This document shows positions 50,201 through 64,000 of a stretch of DNA of 64,000 nt, piece by piece. Each line of letters opens with the position of its first letter. Position 1 is the stretch's first letter. The position numbers and the translations under genes are program-made. The notes below the pieces were generated by a model, which was given only the letters and a program-made list of their open reading frames with translations, ran no database searches and was not told the DNA's origin. The stretch covers positions 40,844 to 104,843 of the forward strand of contig QNGE01002731.1 in the NCBI GenBank assembly GCA_008508345.1. Reading direction: 5' to 3'. Source of the DNA: Paragonimus westermani. Taxonomy: Eukaryota; Platyhelminthes; Trematoda; Plagiorchiida; Troglotrematidae.

Positions 50201-53200
50201 ATTCTACCATACAGACTTTTATGGTCAAACTGCCAGAGAACCGGACTTGGTGTCCTGAGTGTGAGCGTCAAGTCTGTGATTGAGGTTCCCTACTAAGGGT
50301 GTGTTTATGACAGAGTCAACCATACCGTTCGGAGTGTTAGAGTTCGGATACCAAAAGATGTTTTTAATTAATACGATGTATTTAATAGTATAACCTTAGC
50401 ATTCGAAACAATGACAGAGACATTGTCAGATGAAACACTCGTCGTACTATCTAGGCGGCGGACACACGCAGAAAGCTGAAAAATTCCACATTCGGAAACG
50501 GTTACTTGCTTAACCCATTGCGACTTATTAAATCGATATGTCAACCGCCCCGGTTGGCCTTCCTCAGGAGTGTCGTACTCAAGAATTTGTGTAAGGAAGG
50601 CCATCTGAAATGGCTCAAACCGCTTGACCCAACGTGTACTAAATTTGGTAGTGGTATCTCACGTTTTCGGGATGCTTAAGTCATCCCATTATGTGTGTAA
50701 TCTATGAATGGCACCATACTTACTGCTTCAGGTAGTGGGGCATCGATAGCCTTATACACACAGGTTGATTAGTTTAGATGGTTCTGATCAAATAATTGTT
50801 TTTTCGATCGAGCGAAACATCTATCTGACTGATCTAAAATAGACTTACAGTAGCCTATCACACATAAAAGATGCTGTTTGAACAAACAGCCCAGTGCTGG
50901 CTTTTCTGCTGCCGTGTAACACAGTAGTACAACACATAACAGCGCGTTCTCTTTCGTGTCCTTTCTGTGATAGCTGCTATACACAGTTCGAGCTGGAAGT
51001 CGATAAGCCACAAGTCGTTTGCCTTGTCGAGAAGTGAAATGACAGTGAGATGTGGCAGTCGGTATTCAACATAGCAGGTATGTTTTTAGAGGACTCGTTA
51101 GATGGGAAAACCAAGGTCAACATACTCCGTTTCGGTTTGGTACAGTCATCTCACATCAAGTTGGCGCCAAGAAGAAGTATTGTGAACTCCAAACTGATTA
51201 TCGTTCTGTCAACCCTGCCTTATCACTTCGGTACCTCGACTGATTATGCTCATCTTTACCATTTTGTCACATCTCGTAAAAATAAGATCGAATATTTACG
51301 AGTGCATGATTTGTTCTTCTTCCGTGATCTAAATGATACTGGAGGAAAGCTAGCCATCACAGCTGACCTCACTTGCGGTAATGAGAGCTGCCGTGGTCTA
51401 AGTTCACTGGTTCTTCTACATTCACATCCAGGTAGCGTTCACAAAGAAGCAAACGAGATTAAAGGTAAATTTTGATATTGACAATAATTTTCTTGGTACA
51501 CCAGAAATATTAATCCGTACAACAATGTTGCATTTGTAGCTAGTAGCGGGAACTTTTTCACCGTCACTATCTGAAACCGTGGAATGCGGTCGCGTAAGTT
51601 TCGTTTATCTTTTTATGTCACCGAAGCTCGTTCACTCAGCTGCTTAAAAATTAACTCGGTTTACTGTCTTCTTGATCAAACCCTTCGGAACATCACGCGG
51701 AAACAGAACGAAAAATTGTGTAAGTACTCCAGAAAAGCATAAATATCTCTCCCAGCGTTGCATCTGATGTCCCCTCCAGCGAAGTATCAGATTTCAAATC
51801 TTTGAACTCACTTAAACTTGAGTGAAGATTAAAAATTCCGGTTTTCAATAAGCTCCGTTGATTGTTGCGACGACAGTATTATTAAGAGACAAGGCAACAA
51901 CTCAAAGTGGTCTAAGATGTTGCCAGCACAATATCGCGATCTCGAAACCGTAGAATATTGGATTGCAATTGGAAAATTTCTCACGTTGCAATTCCACCGA
52001 CAACACGGTTGAAATGTTCATTTGCGTTCATCTTGAACCGCGACAAATTAAGCATTGCAAACGGGCAATATATTAAAACGACTTATTGTAACTCGCCTTA
52101 TATATCTATTCACGATACGAATGACAAGCTTAGACATTTCGTCCAAGTTAGAGGCAGACCAGCCACATAAACATAATGGGAAAGGAATCAAAGTGAATGA
52201 CCCGAACGGCCTAGTAAACAACCTGAACGCCGAATTTTGTTTACTATTCTTGAAGCACAACTGGGTGACAATTTGCGATAACTAGGATCGATCTTATATA
52301 AAATTTACGGGCACTGGTGTTCAATTTTCTTCCCCAAGAAAATACTGAGTGCAGCGTGGATAATGTGTGCACATTGTCTTTTAATTAGTTGTGTTTAGCG
52401 AGAGTTGTCCCTGGCGAGAGTTTGTCCTTTGCACAGAGGCTTAAAACGTTCAAAGGGCGTCGTAACATTGTTCACAGTGTCACATTATTCAGTGTGTTCT
52501 AAGTGTTAGCTTTACTGGAACATACGTTAGTAAAGTGGAAGTGGCAGGTCGTGAAGTTTCAAAAACGGGCTAAATAGAGCAGAGTTGACATTGTAAAAAC
52601 CTACCGGACACACACGAACTCCCACACTCGAAAAAATTCAGCTTTGAATTCAACACTGAATCGAGGGGCTTGGATATAATCGAAACAGCGTATCATACGG
52701 TACGTACAAGAAGTTATCTGGTAGACCCCCGACGAAGGATTCAGGTGATCTAAGAGTGGAAAATATTAGATACTGCTGCCCAATCAACAATACTTATTGG
52801 AATGTATGGGTAAGCTTACGGGATGTTTAACAATATTTTACAGTTACCTCTCAGTAATTTTGGGACGGGTAGCCTAAAATTGAAAATTTTATGAACTTGT
52901 GATTCCCAAACTAAAATCAGTCGTGGCAGATAGAGCACTAAGAAAGTCACTGTTGTACTGTATGCTAACCATAATAGGATATTCTAATATCTATAGTCTT
53001 ACGCACGATTAACTGTTCCTTCTTGATTTGTCCTCAGTTTCATTGGTTGATTCAGAGAGAGACAGCGGGGACTGACATGTGTGGTACAATAACCTTATTC
53101 GGTAAACCAACTAACGGGAAAACTTACAACCGACTGACACCGAAAGTCTGTTCGTGATCTTCGAAGTTGTAAATCAGAATTGTACAACGGACCTGAATAG

Positions 53201-56200
53201 CTTATCCATGTCTATTCAAGCCTTTTCAGATTAATAACATTTTGAAATACTTAATTAATTCACTGTTCTATAGCATACATCAAACTCTACATACCTCGTT
53301 TGTGCACCCACCCGCAAAATGAAGAGTGCTTTTTTCTTCAGTATCCAAAGGAAGGAATGATAAGTAGTTTACAATGAAAATTTTCGTTGCGCACATAAAT
53401 ATCTCTAATTCACACGTGGATGTTGAAACAGAATTATACTTTCCAAAACTATTTGCTCTAGCCATATAAATAAACATTCACTGAACCCAGTGGTTTATGT
53501 GCGTTGTTTTGAAGTGAAAACCCATGTTGAATGTGATCGCACGTAGGTCGCTTGCCTACAGATAGATACAAAATCTCGCTTTGGTTTCCCCAGTTTTATA
53601 GAACAAAGCAACAGCAAAAAAGCAAACTACACAAGACGGCGTCTTGATCGATGGATGCGAAAGGTCTTTTAAGTTTTATTTCCAAAATGTGCTTCACAAG
53701 TCAGTCACAGTCAACTCCCAGTTCCTGTAGGAAACTTGACAATGAACGGTGGGCTAAATTATGATGCAGAATTGAGTAACAATCAGCTGAAAACATAACT
53801 CACAGTAGTTCCTATTCTGAAACCAATTAAACCATGAAATGCAGTCGAGAAAAACTTTCAGGAACTTCAAGTTCACTATAACCGACTAGTTATGAATGTT
53901 CCCTCAACCACAACCTTTGATGAGATTGTCCACTCACGTGCAGTTTGGCGGAACTTTACTATCAGGTTGGAGTAAATACATGGGGAAGATTTAACTAAGA
54001 GACGTATTTAGAATGTGGCTGATCCCAAACGTTCACCTATGTACAAAACCCCAATTAAATCTGAGTGGTTTTCAGCTCAGTAAACTTCTTGAAGATTGTC
54101 TGGGGAGAGAAAGATTGAATTTTTTCACTGACCACAAACTCAGTTGATATAACCAACTTTTGATTGGGTCCACCTCGTAGGAATAAGAATGAAGCAGCTG
54201 AGCGAATTTGTGCTCTAGTTACAGCTGTTAGTTTATTGTTCTATCTCTGAGGGAATCAATTCTGTAATTTACTACATCTTTCGCATGTGAATTAACAGCA
54301 TTACAACGTGCTCGTCTTGTTACATTCAAAAGCAAGTTGACGGCATAGTTTGGATGGTACTGACTTCTTGTATCTCATAAGCTACTGTGAAATGAACGAA
54401 TTGTATTACCGTTTTGCCTGGGTTGTACATAGTAGAACAGCCCCGTATTTCAGTGGCTTATTCAGATTTACCAGTGGACGCAAACAAGCACCCAATATAT
54501 TCAGTCACATGCACGATCTCGTAGGTGCAAAGTTCTACTAACCACCTACGCATTGTTTCCCGCCTCACCTAACAAGTGTACACGCGCAAGTATGAGTGGC
54601 ATGTACAGAAACCGTTGATGTCGTAAAGTGACTGCACACAACCTTGTTGATTTATCCCAGTGTGTAGCACCTCTTCGGTGTACATGGACATTCCGAACCT
54701 CAAGTTAGATCCAGCGGAACCGAGTTCACACATTAGTAGACTGCACATGTAGACAAACTGATTCAAGTGTACCGAACAGTGAACAGAAATAAATTGTATG
54801 CATGTGTCCGTAGATGCTTCCATAGATCTTGTTGATTATAGACATGTAACGACAGACGAAACCCACAACTTAACCGGATAGTATTGTGTGGTCCGTCGAA
54901 TATTGCGTTTTTTGTTGTCAGCAAAAGTGTTCACCACTAAATGTCCCCTATTGTTTCAAAGAATCACGGCATGTCAATTAGCACTGAATAGCTACCATTT
55001 ACTCGCCACTGTATTCAACAGAACCATAGTGGTGAACACTCAGAACTGTTTTTAACCAACCCAAATCTCAGTGTTACGAAAGTTTATACATAGAAGTAAA
55101 AGCCGATAATAGAACACTGCGATTATTACTCCCACACAGAAATGTGAATAACTATTGTTTACCGAGAAAAAGCTCACAACCAACCACATTTTATTGATTG
55201 CAACAGAGGTTAGAACAATTTAGGACGATAATTTGCATACTATCTTCGCCACAATTCTGCAAAGGTACGTTTGATAAGATATATCGAATGATTATCTACA
55301 ACCAAAAAAGTGAAACCAGCAGCAATTTCTGATGATGTGAACAATTTTACCCGATAACCATTTCTGTCAACACATTAATATGTTATAAACATGCACACAT
55401 ATATACTTCTAAAAACCTACAGCACCGGTTGGAAAATTGTACAGTGAGCTGTACTGGTTGGCGCGCGGAAACATTCAGAACATCCTCGTGAACGCTGCGC
55501 CTTAGTACAGTCGCACTGAGGTTAGAAACATCGTGTTGTTAACGCTGTTCCAGGTGGTTGTTGAGTGACGCTAATTCGAACTTCTAAAAGTGCACCCATC
55601 GATGCACTGACGGATCGAACCCTTTAGACCATACGGCCCAATTACGAAGACATCACGATCAAATTCCATGTGACAACTGGAGTGAATGTGGGTCCGATGT
55701 TGTCAGTTGAATTGATTCGGAGGACAAAGAGTCACATGCATTAAGAATGTGCCAATATTAGGACAGTGATCGAGTCAGGATGGACTAATATATTCTACTT
55801 GACCAACAGTTTGATAGGCAGCAACGTAACAATTAATCTGTCTAAAGTAGCAAGCTGGAAGAAATGGTAAGCATGACCATCAGTAGTGTAAGAAAATACT
55901 TGAAGTAGGTGAACAAAAATAATTGCCCCAATGGATTGTCAACATGAATACATTTTGGCACACGCCACTCTACCTTGACCGGTTAACTTCTCATGATTGT
56001 CGACGAATTAGGAATTAAGCCAGTGTGTTGTTTGATCAACCGTGGGTCATTAATTTGGCCATGATACTTCATTTTCTTTAGATGAGACAGTCATAAATTG
56101 TGATACGTGAAAGGTAGTTCCAACAACGTTACCCTGTCGCATATGATTTGTGTTCAAATGTAGCAAAGACAAGACAATATATAGTTTTAGATCAAGGTAA

Positions 56201-59200
56201 ATTTATCAATCCAGTGCGCACATTTGGGGAGAGATTAACCAGATATTGAGTAGTCAGTGATCGATGCACATATACCTGTTACCTTCAACTGTTTGGACAC
56301 ACCAGTAATCACAAATGTCCAAGTTTCTTTCCACATAAAGTTAACCAGGTATCATTGATTCGGGTTTGTTCAATACGCCCAATAACACTTCATCCTCTCC
56401 TTGTAAATTCATGTTGAAGTTAGCTACATCCCCTTTGAATAGTGAAGCTGACCATCAGTAGGTAATGGAACGGAATACACGAAACGTTAACTGCAGACTC
56501 CGCACTTCAGACAGAGTCAAGCGGCTACAACGTACGAACTTCTGCTTGTCTTTCATCGTCAGAATCGCAGCCTGTGTTCAGAAGAAATAACACATGCGAC
56601 TATTATTCGACAAAACTGCTGGTGAGCTCGGAAGGGGATGTTGTCCGACTAACACTTGTAACTCAGCTGTTGGTGTACAAACGGTGTAGACCATGAGCAT
56701 GATTGCTTGGATTAAAAATCATACAGGGTGCATAACCCAGTCATTCTTGTGTTCTGTTAACTGGATATTTCTTCCCAGCTGCACTGAAGCCAAGGGTTTG
56801 CACCAAGTGCTAATATGATGGTGTCGCTAAGTAACACAATAGTGAAGCAGTGCATAGTAACGACGCAGTGAATGGCTAAAACCAGGCTAGTAACACACTG
56901 AAGTATCTGCGGGACGACAGGACTCTGGGCTGAACATGTTCGTCAAAACAGATGCATCCTAATCAATTTCAATTGAACAACTCACAGGCACACTTTTAAA
57001 TAACGTCCTTTGTTCCATTGTTAAAACAGGGGATACGTTCAAAAGAAGCGGCTTTCAAGTCAACATGAGTTGGTTTTAATAAAACTGTTACCTGAAAGTT
57101 GTTTCTTCTGCACTTCAGCATGTTCTTTGCTGCAAACTATTAGCTAAGAAGTGCAAAGCGAGTTCATAACAGAATAAATTCAAAACCTCTACATTTTAAA
57201 CCCTGAAAAATTGGTTCGCTGTCCAGGAGTTTTCTTCTTTTATCTGCAGAAAGCCCTATTTTTACAAAAAAAAGCGGACAAAGTTCTCAGCGATATCCGA
57301 TCTCTTCCAGCCTTCTTTCAAGATTTGAACATAGCATACCCCAGCTAAATTCAGAGAGGTGAAACGTTTGTGGTAATTTTGTAGATGTTATATTTAATAT
57401 TTGAAGGTATAGAGCTGTTTGGTAGTATTTGAACTGATAATCTCTTCATGAAAAACGAAAGGTCCCAGGCTGCACCTATTGGTACAGTAATTGAGTTTTT
57501 TCTGATCATTTCACAGTCTACACTAACAACCTCCAATTTGCATCAGGCCGGCCTGCTCCGTTGTCTTTATCGCTAAACCAGTGGAAACCCTGTCAGTGTC
57601 TATTTTTCATCATGTCCATTCAAACGTCTATTCAATTTTGTCACAAAAATGTTACAGTAGTTGTGTGTGGTTACGTAGTCATCGGTTAAAAATGATAAGA
57701 CAATTACAAATAATGAGTGCTGGCTAAAGTTAACGTTTATGGGTGGAAGCAAACGGTAAGAACTGATTCCAGGCAGCACGCCTGTGGTTAAAAAGATACA
57801 TCAGGTTATTAAGAGTTTACAAGGGATTACTGTTAGGCAGTTAGAGAATTAAGCATAAAACTACGAGCATGATATAATTGAGGAGATACATGTTACTTTA
57901 CTTACTGTCGGGTTTGCAAATTATCCCAAACCTTGAAAACTGTTTCAGTTAGCACACTCGCTTCACCTTTTTCACTGTTCATGCCACCCAGATGAATTTC
58001 GTACATTAGTTGTTCGATATGCATACACAAGTTTACAACGAAAAAAATCGGGATTGAATTAGGACAGTATAGTTGGTATCCGTATAGCATCGAATCTGCT
58101 ACTGCTAAATAATTTGTTCCGTTTGTATTCATTACCTTTTTAGTAAGAAAGACAGGTGAAAATATGAACCATGCACACAAAGTACGAGGTCTTGGTTACC
58201 TTACCATTTTGATCTCCATTCCGTATTTACTGATCCCCAAGGTCAATTTTCACTAAACAATTCAAAATGCACACCTTGTTCACGTTACAAATGTAGGTAG
58301 AATGGATCAGATGGAGCACAAATACGACCTCCTAACATTCCCTTGAAAAGTCTACGGGGAGGCGGTGTAATCATGTGTCGACAAAGTAAACAGAATCCCT
58401 TGAAGAATTACAAGGTCACCGAATTTTTGCTTGAAGTATTAAATATTCCAAAATGGCATGAAACCCGACAACTTTTAGTTCGACTGAATTATCAATACAA
58501 ATCAATTCGATTCCATAGTAAATAAAAAAGGGGTCAAACAGAGAAATATCACACCCGTAACCCCATTCCTACTTTGATAGCAGTGTTTAAAACTCAAAAG
58601 ACATGACACCACTGCTTTTCAAAATTACAACGCAGAGTCCGTTGTTGTTAATGAGTAAACAAACATTACTTCTCACTTGTGTAACAGCTTTACTCAATGA
58701 ATTGTTCAACTGGCAGGTTCATCTGTTCTAATAGAAACGAGTCAATTACGGTTTTTAGGAATTTTTCAGTGGGTGGATATCAAGATTCAGGGCTACAAGC
58801 AAATCAAAATTACATTGATGAAACCTCACAAAACCATCTCAGTGGTGGAAAACAGATGGCAATGGATGAATGTTTGGTGTTTGTATGAGGGAACAGGCTA
58901 CGTTCCCGAACAACATTCACATAGGTACAAATCCAAAACTAGCCTTGTAATCACATTACACCATTTTCATCCCACCCCTTTTGGTAGGCGTTCCGGTCCA
59001 TGTACACACACCAGTAACAGTTACGGCTGTCAGATATCAGTTTGTCCTGCCATTCCCGAGATGATTCTTGTTCACTGTGGTGGTTCTTTCGCTGTATCTG
59101 TTGTCCAGGCGTCCATTGAGTAATGTGAGATGAGAATTTCATCGTCCGGGGAATTTTTGTCTCCGAACACTTCAGTGTTAAGTTTTGCATCATAATACAC

Positions 59201-60740
59201 ACTCTACTGCTTCTCATAAATACCATACCTAGAATTACTCATCGAATCAACAGGACATATTTCATCTTCTCTCCACTTAGCTTATTCTTGCAGCAAGCCC
59301 CGCAAACCGTTGCAAAATTATTGCTCACGGTTTTCGCCCTCCTTACGCGTCGTTTGATATATTTGCTATTAGAATCCACTGCACACAGCCTTAACAGAAA
59401 TCGTGAGAGGCAAAACCGCTGGCAGTTTGTCAGGTTTCGGAGCAGAACGGTTTTCGAATGTTACTTACCAAGGTGTTGTTAACCGAAATGTCGGCGATAA
59501 TGAACACATTTGACAGAACACAGCTCAAGTTCTACCTCGTGAGCGTGGTGGCCTTAAAGGAAGAGATTTTTAAATGGTTCTGTTTTCTGTCTCATATAGC
59601 AACATTTTACACACTCATCGTCGGTGCTTTCGTTCTTCCGTGCAAAATATGTCATAGACTCACGCCAAACTGGCGAGAGAAATTAGTTTTATCATTGTGC
59701 AACATAAGGCTTGCTCAGTTAGAGAAAAAACATTGCCAGTTCACAAAGTATAAATGAGACAAGTAGTCTGTGCTTGAAACAGACTAAGTTTCGCTAAAGA
59801 TAACTCGTAAATACTTCGAAATCTACACTCCAGTTCTCATGTGCGCTTGTTCGTGGCACAGGATTTTTCGATACGATTGCGCAAAAAAACATGTTAGAGT
59901 GAAGCTGACCAATAAAATTTAAGTTACTTACAATTAGTTCAAAGTACTACATTCCAATGAGTTCTGGAGCTAACCATTTTCAGAAATAAAGCATAAAATG
60001 CAAGTCTCGATCATTCTAGAGCTTCTGTTGGTGCATATCTTTCCCAAAGATGAGATGTGAACTGCAGAAATCTTTTCATTATTCTACATAGGAAATACTC
60101 AGATACGTGGGCAGTTTTGACGATGAAAATGGAAGGTAGTAAAAATGATATTAATCATGGACAGCGTCCAAAAACTGTCAACTTTTGTGCTCGCCACCAA
60201 ACTTTTCAGATTTTGTTGAATAATGGATTTTTCGTGAGAACTTTACGTTTGTATACAATAACTTACAGTTCCCTGCAACCCGTAAATCCGATACTGTCGC
60301 AGTTTAGCCTTCACGAATTCGTCATGTGCTTTCCAAAAAATGATTATCAAAGGTTCAACACAATAATGAAGAAAAACAACCGGATGAGTTTTGCTATTTT
60401 TTCCAGTGTGAAAATATGGGGTATAATAAGCAGACAAACCCGTGTGCTCGCATACAGTCAGTTGTGAATAGACTTACAGCATAATCTACAAATATGTGCT
60501 CAGAGAGTTTCAGACAGCTCTGTGGAGTTCGTTATGTGTTAAGTTAGTTTGGTTAACAGTCTGTGTCTGATTGTTCGTCATCGATTCGTCTACATGAAAA
60601 TTATACCATGGTTGTCAAAAGAAACAAATCAGAAGCAATTCATCCAGTAATTACACGAGACGGTTTTGAACTAGAGGGCAAGTAGGTGACTGAAGTGACC
60701 CCTTCCGCTGTCAAGTAGGCAAACAGGAGATGTGGTACCA
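44263..60740. other. Gene-free stretch
   Basis: No gene with recognisable homology. Noted inside: a homopurine tract at 45,073-45,110 (listed separately); a 141-codon + frame at 51,050-51,475 without known domain; a minus-strand frame at 57,902-58,180 with plausible splice sites (see findings); overlapping frames at 58,773-59,226 on both strands, Lys/Gln-rich on the minus strand, unassigned. At about 55,609-55,618 the minus strand has GGTTCGATCC, an exact B-box match without pairing tRNA arms. Confidence 0.5.
45073..45110 (+). repeat. 38-nt homopurine tract
   Basis: Thirty-eight consecutive A/G bases occur on the + strand, built from short aaagg/gaggg-like units (ends 45,073 and 45,110, flanked by C and T). 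In random sequence of this length such a run is very unlikely. Long homopurine-homopyrimidine tracts can form triplex DNA and are frequent as low-complexity sequence. No function is implied. Confidence 0.85.
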
Positions 60741-60762
60741 TGTGTGTGTGTGTGTGTGTGTG
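60741..60762 (+). repeat. (TG)11 dinucleotide microsatellite
   Basis: Eleven perfect TG units. This is the only microsatellite of note in the window and is likely length-polymorphic. Confidence 0.95.
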
Positions 60763-63700
60763 CAAAAACTGCGGACTGTTTCCGTGGTGGCTAGAATACA
60801 AATTCTGACTACAATGTACTACTAACAGTCAACAAGTGACAACAGAATTGCATTAAAAATGGAGTTTACCTCTCCTGTGGATAGAACTATGGTGTGGTTC
60901 ACAAGTATCCTCCATGACTGTGCGAAAGACGTATTCTTTTCCGCAAGAGCTTTTGACAAATTAAACGTGAGCGAGGTGATAAGAGGCATACAACATTTTC
61001 TGAAGCCAACGAATTACAGGAATGTTTCGATAATCAGTGACAATGTCGCTTACATGGAATGAAGTAATACAATAACCACTAAACAAACGGATTATGAATT
61101 AAGAAAAATGTTTTCAAGACTTGGTATGGCCAACATCGTACGGCTGATTTACACAACTGAGGAGGAAAGCCACGTTCATTATGTTACTAAAAAGCACTAA
61201 AATGTGATCTATTATCTCGGGAGAAAAATAGCTACCTGAGTAGTGCAAATAGAGTGAACGCTGATGAACACACCAGTCATAGTTCCATCAAGTTATCACA
61301 AAGGCCTCCGCTTAATGGTTCAAAGTTTCAAACTACAATTATTCCGATTTCTCAACGGGGAAAACCAAGCAAATCTAACGTAACCTATATACAATACTAA
61401 AACAAAAGGGAATTACTGACTGTGACCACCATGAACAAATTTAAACAGAGAAAACACGGATTTCTAACACCATGGTTTGGATAGGTTAGCTACCGTGTGT
61501 TATACAAAGAACGTGAGTTTACACTGAGAACCAATTCCTTCTTATATGAAGATAAATGTCCTCATTCTAGTGTTAACCAACATGCCTGAGATAGTTCCAC
61601 TATCCCACAGTTACACTCACGTGCTGTACACCGGCACGTGGAACATGTCCTCACACTGGGTCAGGCTTTTGCGATCGATAAGGTCTAACACAGAAGTTCA
61701 AACAATCATTGTTACGGACGAATTGACGGGCACGCGCTGCACATGAACGCCGAAACGATTGTGGATTCTGAATGAAAATTTAGAAAACCACACGGTCGGC
61801 ATCAGTATTCTAAAGAAATATCATCAGGTGGCTGCCACTTCGACGTTCAGTTAAGCACTGATTACCGCGTTGGATTTAGAGTTATGTTTGGAAGTGTATG
61901 TCCGTTTGGGGATCCTGAGAAACAGGGTTGTTGTTTTAACTTTGTCCCGTTCACAATGATTAGGAATTCAAACAACCTTATGCTCCTCTTATATCTCCAC
62001 CTTCACGTGTGATTAACGCCTCTCGTCTAAGAACATACTGCCATTTAAAACATATGGGGTATTAAGTAAGATTTGTCCGAAAACACATTGTGCCCATTAA
62101 CCTTTCTTGCCAGTTTGGTCACATCTGCTTCGTGTAGATTTCTCATACTTGTGCACTAAACAGCACGAAATCTAACAGCTGGTTTTTTTTGACAGATTCA
62201 AGCTACTGACATAGATTATTGTTTTTTCAGATAATTTCACAGTTGCACTCGTTAATACCAAAAACTATAAAGATTTTACGTTGTTTAGCCAATAACCTGT
62301 TGACGTAGATAACAGACGTTGACAAATTCCTCGAATTCTTTTTAGTGAAAAATAAATCTTCTTTCATGTTTGTAATTGTGTTATGCTTCCTCAGCTTGAA
62401 AACCACAGCAAGCATACGACCAGTAGTGCACGTTTGCAGGCTATAATCAGGTTTCCTCAACAGTCCACCACATGCCACTTTTTCCACTTTTCCACATTCC
62501 ATTTCCGATTATTTCATCCAGATTTTATTTTTCCATACTAACTACTAAAGAGCTTCCACTAATTTGCCTAAATAAACTGTTGTCTAACCGAATGTGTGAG
62601 GTGCGCAATTCACATTCACTTAGAGCAAGTGTTTTCACGCCTCTTCTGAATGAATAAACCGCTAAAGAAATCACTGAAGACACTCTACCCCCTAGATTTA
62701 TTGGAAATTCTTTCTTTATTCTGTAAATATGTTATCTAACAATGGTTGCATTTGTTGGTTATGACGTGCTTTGAAGATAGAAAGCCTTTGCTAACTATAA
62801 GGGAGAGAAAGCGTCAATACCTAGAACGTTTAAAAGTCACCTCCCGATTTTACAGCTCATGGATTCCAAGAACTAGAAATTGAAAAGGATTAGAGAATTA
62901 GTTTTCAGTTGATTAAATATCGAGTGCAGTTTGACTGCTAAACATAAGTAAAGTTAATTGTACTGCCAGTTTCACGAGAAATTAGCCGTATAAATAATTC
63001 TTACGTCTAAAATCATTTATATTCTGAATAATTCTTTAGTTCAGTTTTCGAACTATCAAACACGATATCGTGTTCTTAAATTGAAATGTATACACTGTCA
63101 ACAAGTTGGCCCAGAGCCGCTTGGTAAGATCTATCTTTAGACAAGAAGCCTTCAGCGTCCTACGTTAACTCCCGTTTTGTCTTTGGAGAACATTGTACTT
63201 TTCTACTAATAGACCGCCCTCTGAAACTGTCAAAACTGATTAGTAGTAAGTAGTATAGTCCTTCTTATTCGTACAATACCCTCAGTTACTAAACTTTGAA
63301 AACTGCTGAAGAAATATACGGACAACTTCGACACTTGTAATAGGATCGTTAAAGTTGCACTCAACCAACGCAGTGATGGACGCGTTCGAGACAGGTGTGT
63401 TTGTCAGAATGAACATCTAACTAATTATAACTGATTTTTATTAGTTCGTCTATCGACTTTCAAGAGGGACACTAGACTATATGTCAATCCTGTCCATGTG
63501 ATTTTATCAATACCAGACAGAAGTTGTGACGGTGTCTATAGTTTTTGAGCTACAGAGTTGCTCTAAATTAAGTGAATCGTACAACATCGTAAACATTATT
63601 GCAAAATTTTGGAATCAACCAAGTTCCCCTCGTTTAACATTTGGTCGCTTCCTTAACTTAAAATAGTGCATATACTTCAGTAATGTTTTGTACTCCCACC

Positions 63701-64000
63701 TGAATATTAGATATATTGCATGCTATGTTTTGATTACTCAGGTATGATGCAATCTTCAGAGCGCGCTTGCTTTCCCAGTATATCGAGGAACATTTCGGAC
63801 GCAATTATTGAAGACAATGCCGGTTTAGCACTATCAAATCTCTGTTTGTCTGTGTACAATGAGTGGTCAACCTGGTATATCTCATCCATGATGTCTTTAA
63901 CCATTAACTCACGACTAACTGAAGGTAATCATCATTAGCAAGTCATGAAGTAAAAAACAAGGTTTTACATTTAACGGTCGTCCATTCTCAGACAAGTATA
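60763..64000. other. Gene-free stretch to the window end
   Basis: Only short overlapping frames of 60-91 codons are present, none with a recognised domain. Nothing else is seen. Confidence 0.55.

Noticed and set aside
51052..51475. Faint resemblance of a + strand frame to the 'KK-x-G-x-L-x-x-DYR-x-x-N' region of Gypsy reverse transcriptases
   Set aside because: The match is a few residues long. A stop follows at once, and the next conserved blocks (LDL-GYHQ, YxDD) are absent in all frames nearby.
55609..55618. Exact pol III B-box match GGTTCGATCC on the minus strand
   Set aside because: Neighbouring bases cannot form T, anticodon or acceptor stems, and no A box sits at the right distance. 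A 10-mer match alone is weak.

Overview
This window is animal nuclear DNA: a gene-poor stretch with one clear protein-coding exon in 64 kb, mostly AT-rich non-coding sequence, and decayed retroelements. The RING/B-box (TRIM) architecture places it in Metazoa. The very low gene density, the degraded Penelope-like element and the general look of the repeats fit a parasitic flatworm (digenean fluke) best, but that is an inference without any search. No operons, ribosome binding sites, CRISPR arrays, rRNA or intact tRNA genes are seen.

Layout. From 1 to about 9.2 kb I see no supportable gene. At 9,246-9,586 on the + strand lies the 3' end of a Penelope-like retroelement, the GIY-YIG endonuclease domain, broken by a frameshift and lacking its reverse transcriptase. 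At 20.75-20.98 kb there is a GC-rich block with a tRNA-like B box on the minus strand, probably an interspersed repeat. At 34,351-35,611 a 630-bp segment is present twice, identically, on either side of a single N. This is very probably an unmerged assembly overlap rather than biology.

The one confident gene is at 38,992-41,034 (+), a 680-residue TRIM-type protein with RING, B-box 1, B-box 2 and coiled coil, with no NHL, filamin, FN3 or SPRY domain at its C-terminus. A good splice acceptor at 38,880/38,881, no ATG before 38,992, and a polyadenylation signal at 41,428 suggest that the whole coding sequence lies in one terminal exon preceded by a non-coding 5' exon outside what I can identify. 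All three zinc modules carry loop insertions, and the tail has four regularly spaced Q-centred short motifs resembling dynein light chain (LC8) ligands.

At 43.6-44.3 kb are three pieces of one SINE-like family with a tRNA-related head, two in one orientation and one inverted. The rest, 44.3-64 kb, holds a 38-nt homopurine tract, a (TG)11 microsatellite and scattered chance-length ORFs. One minus-strand ORF at 57.9-58.1 kb has plausible splice sites at both ends but no recognised homology.
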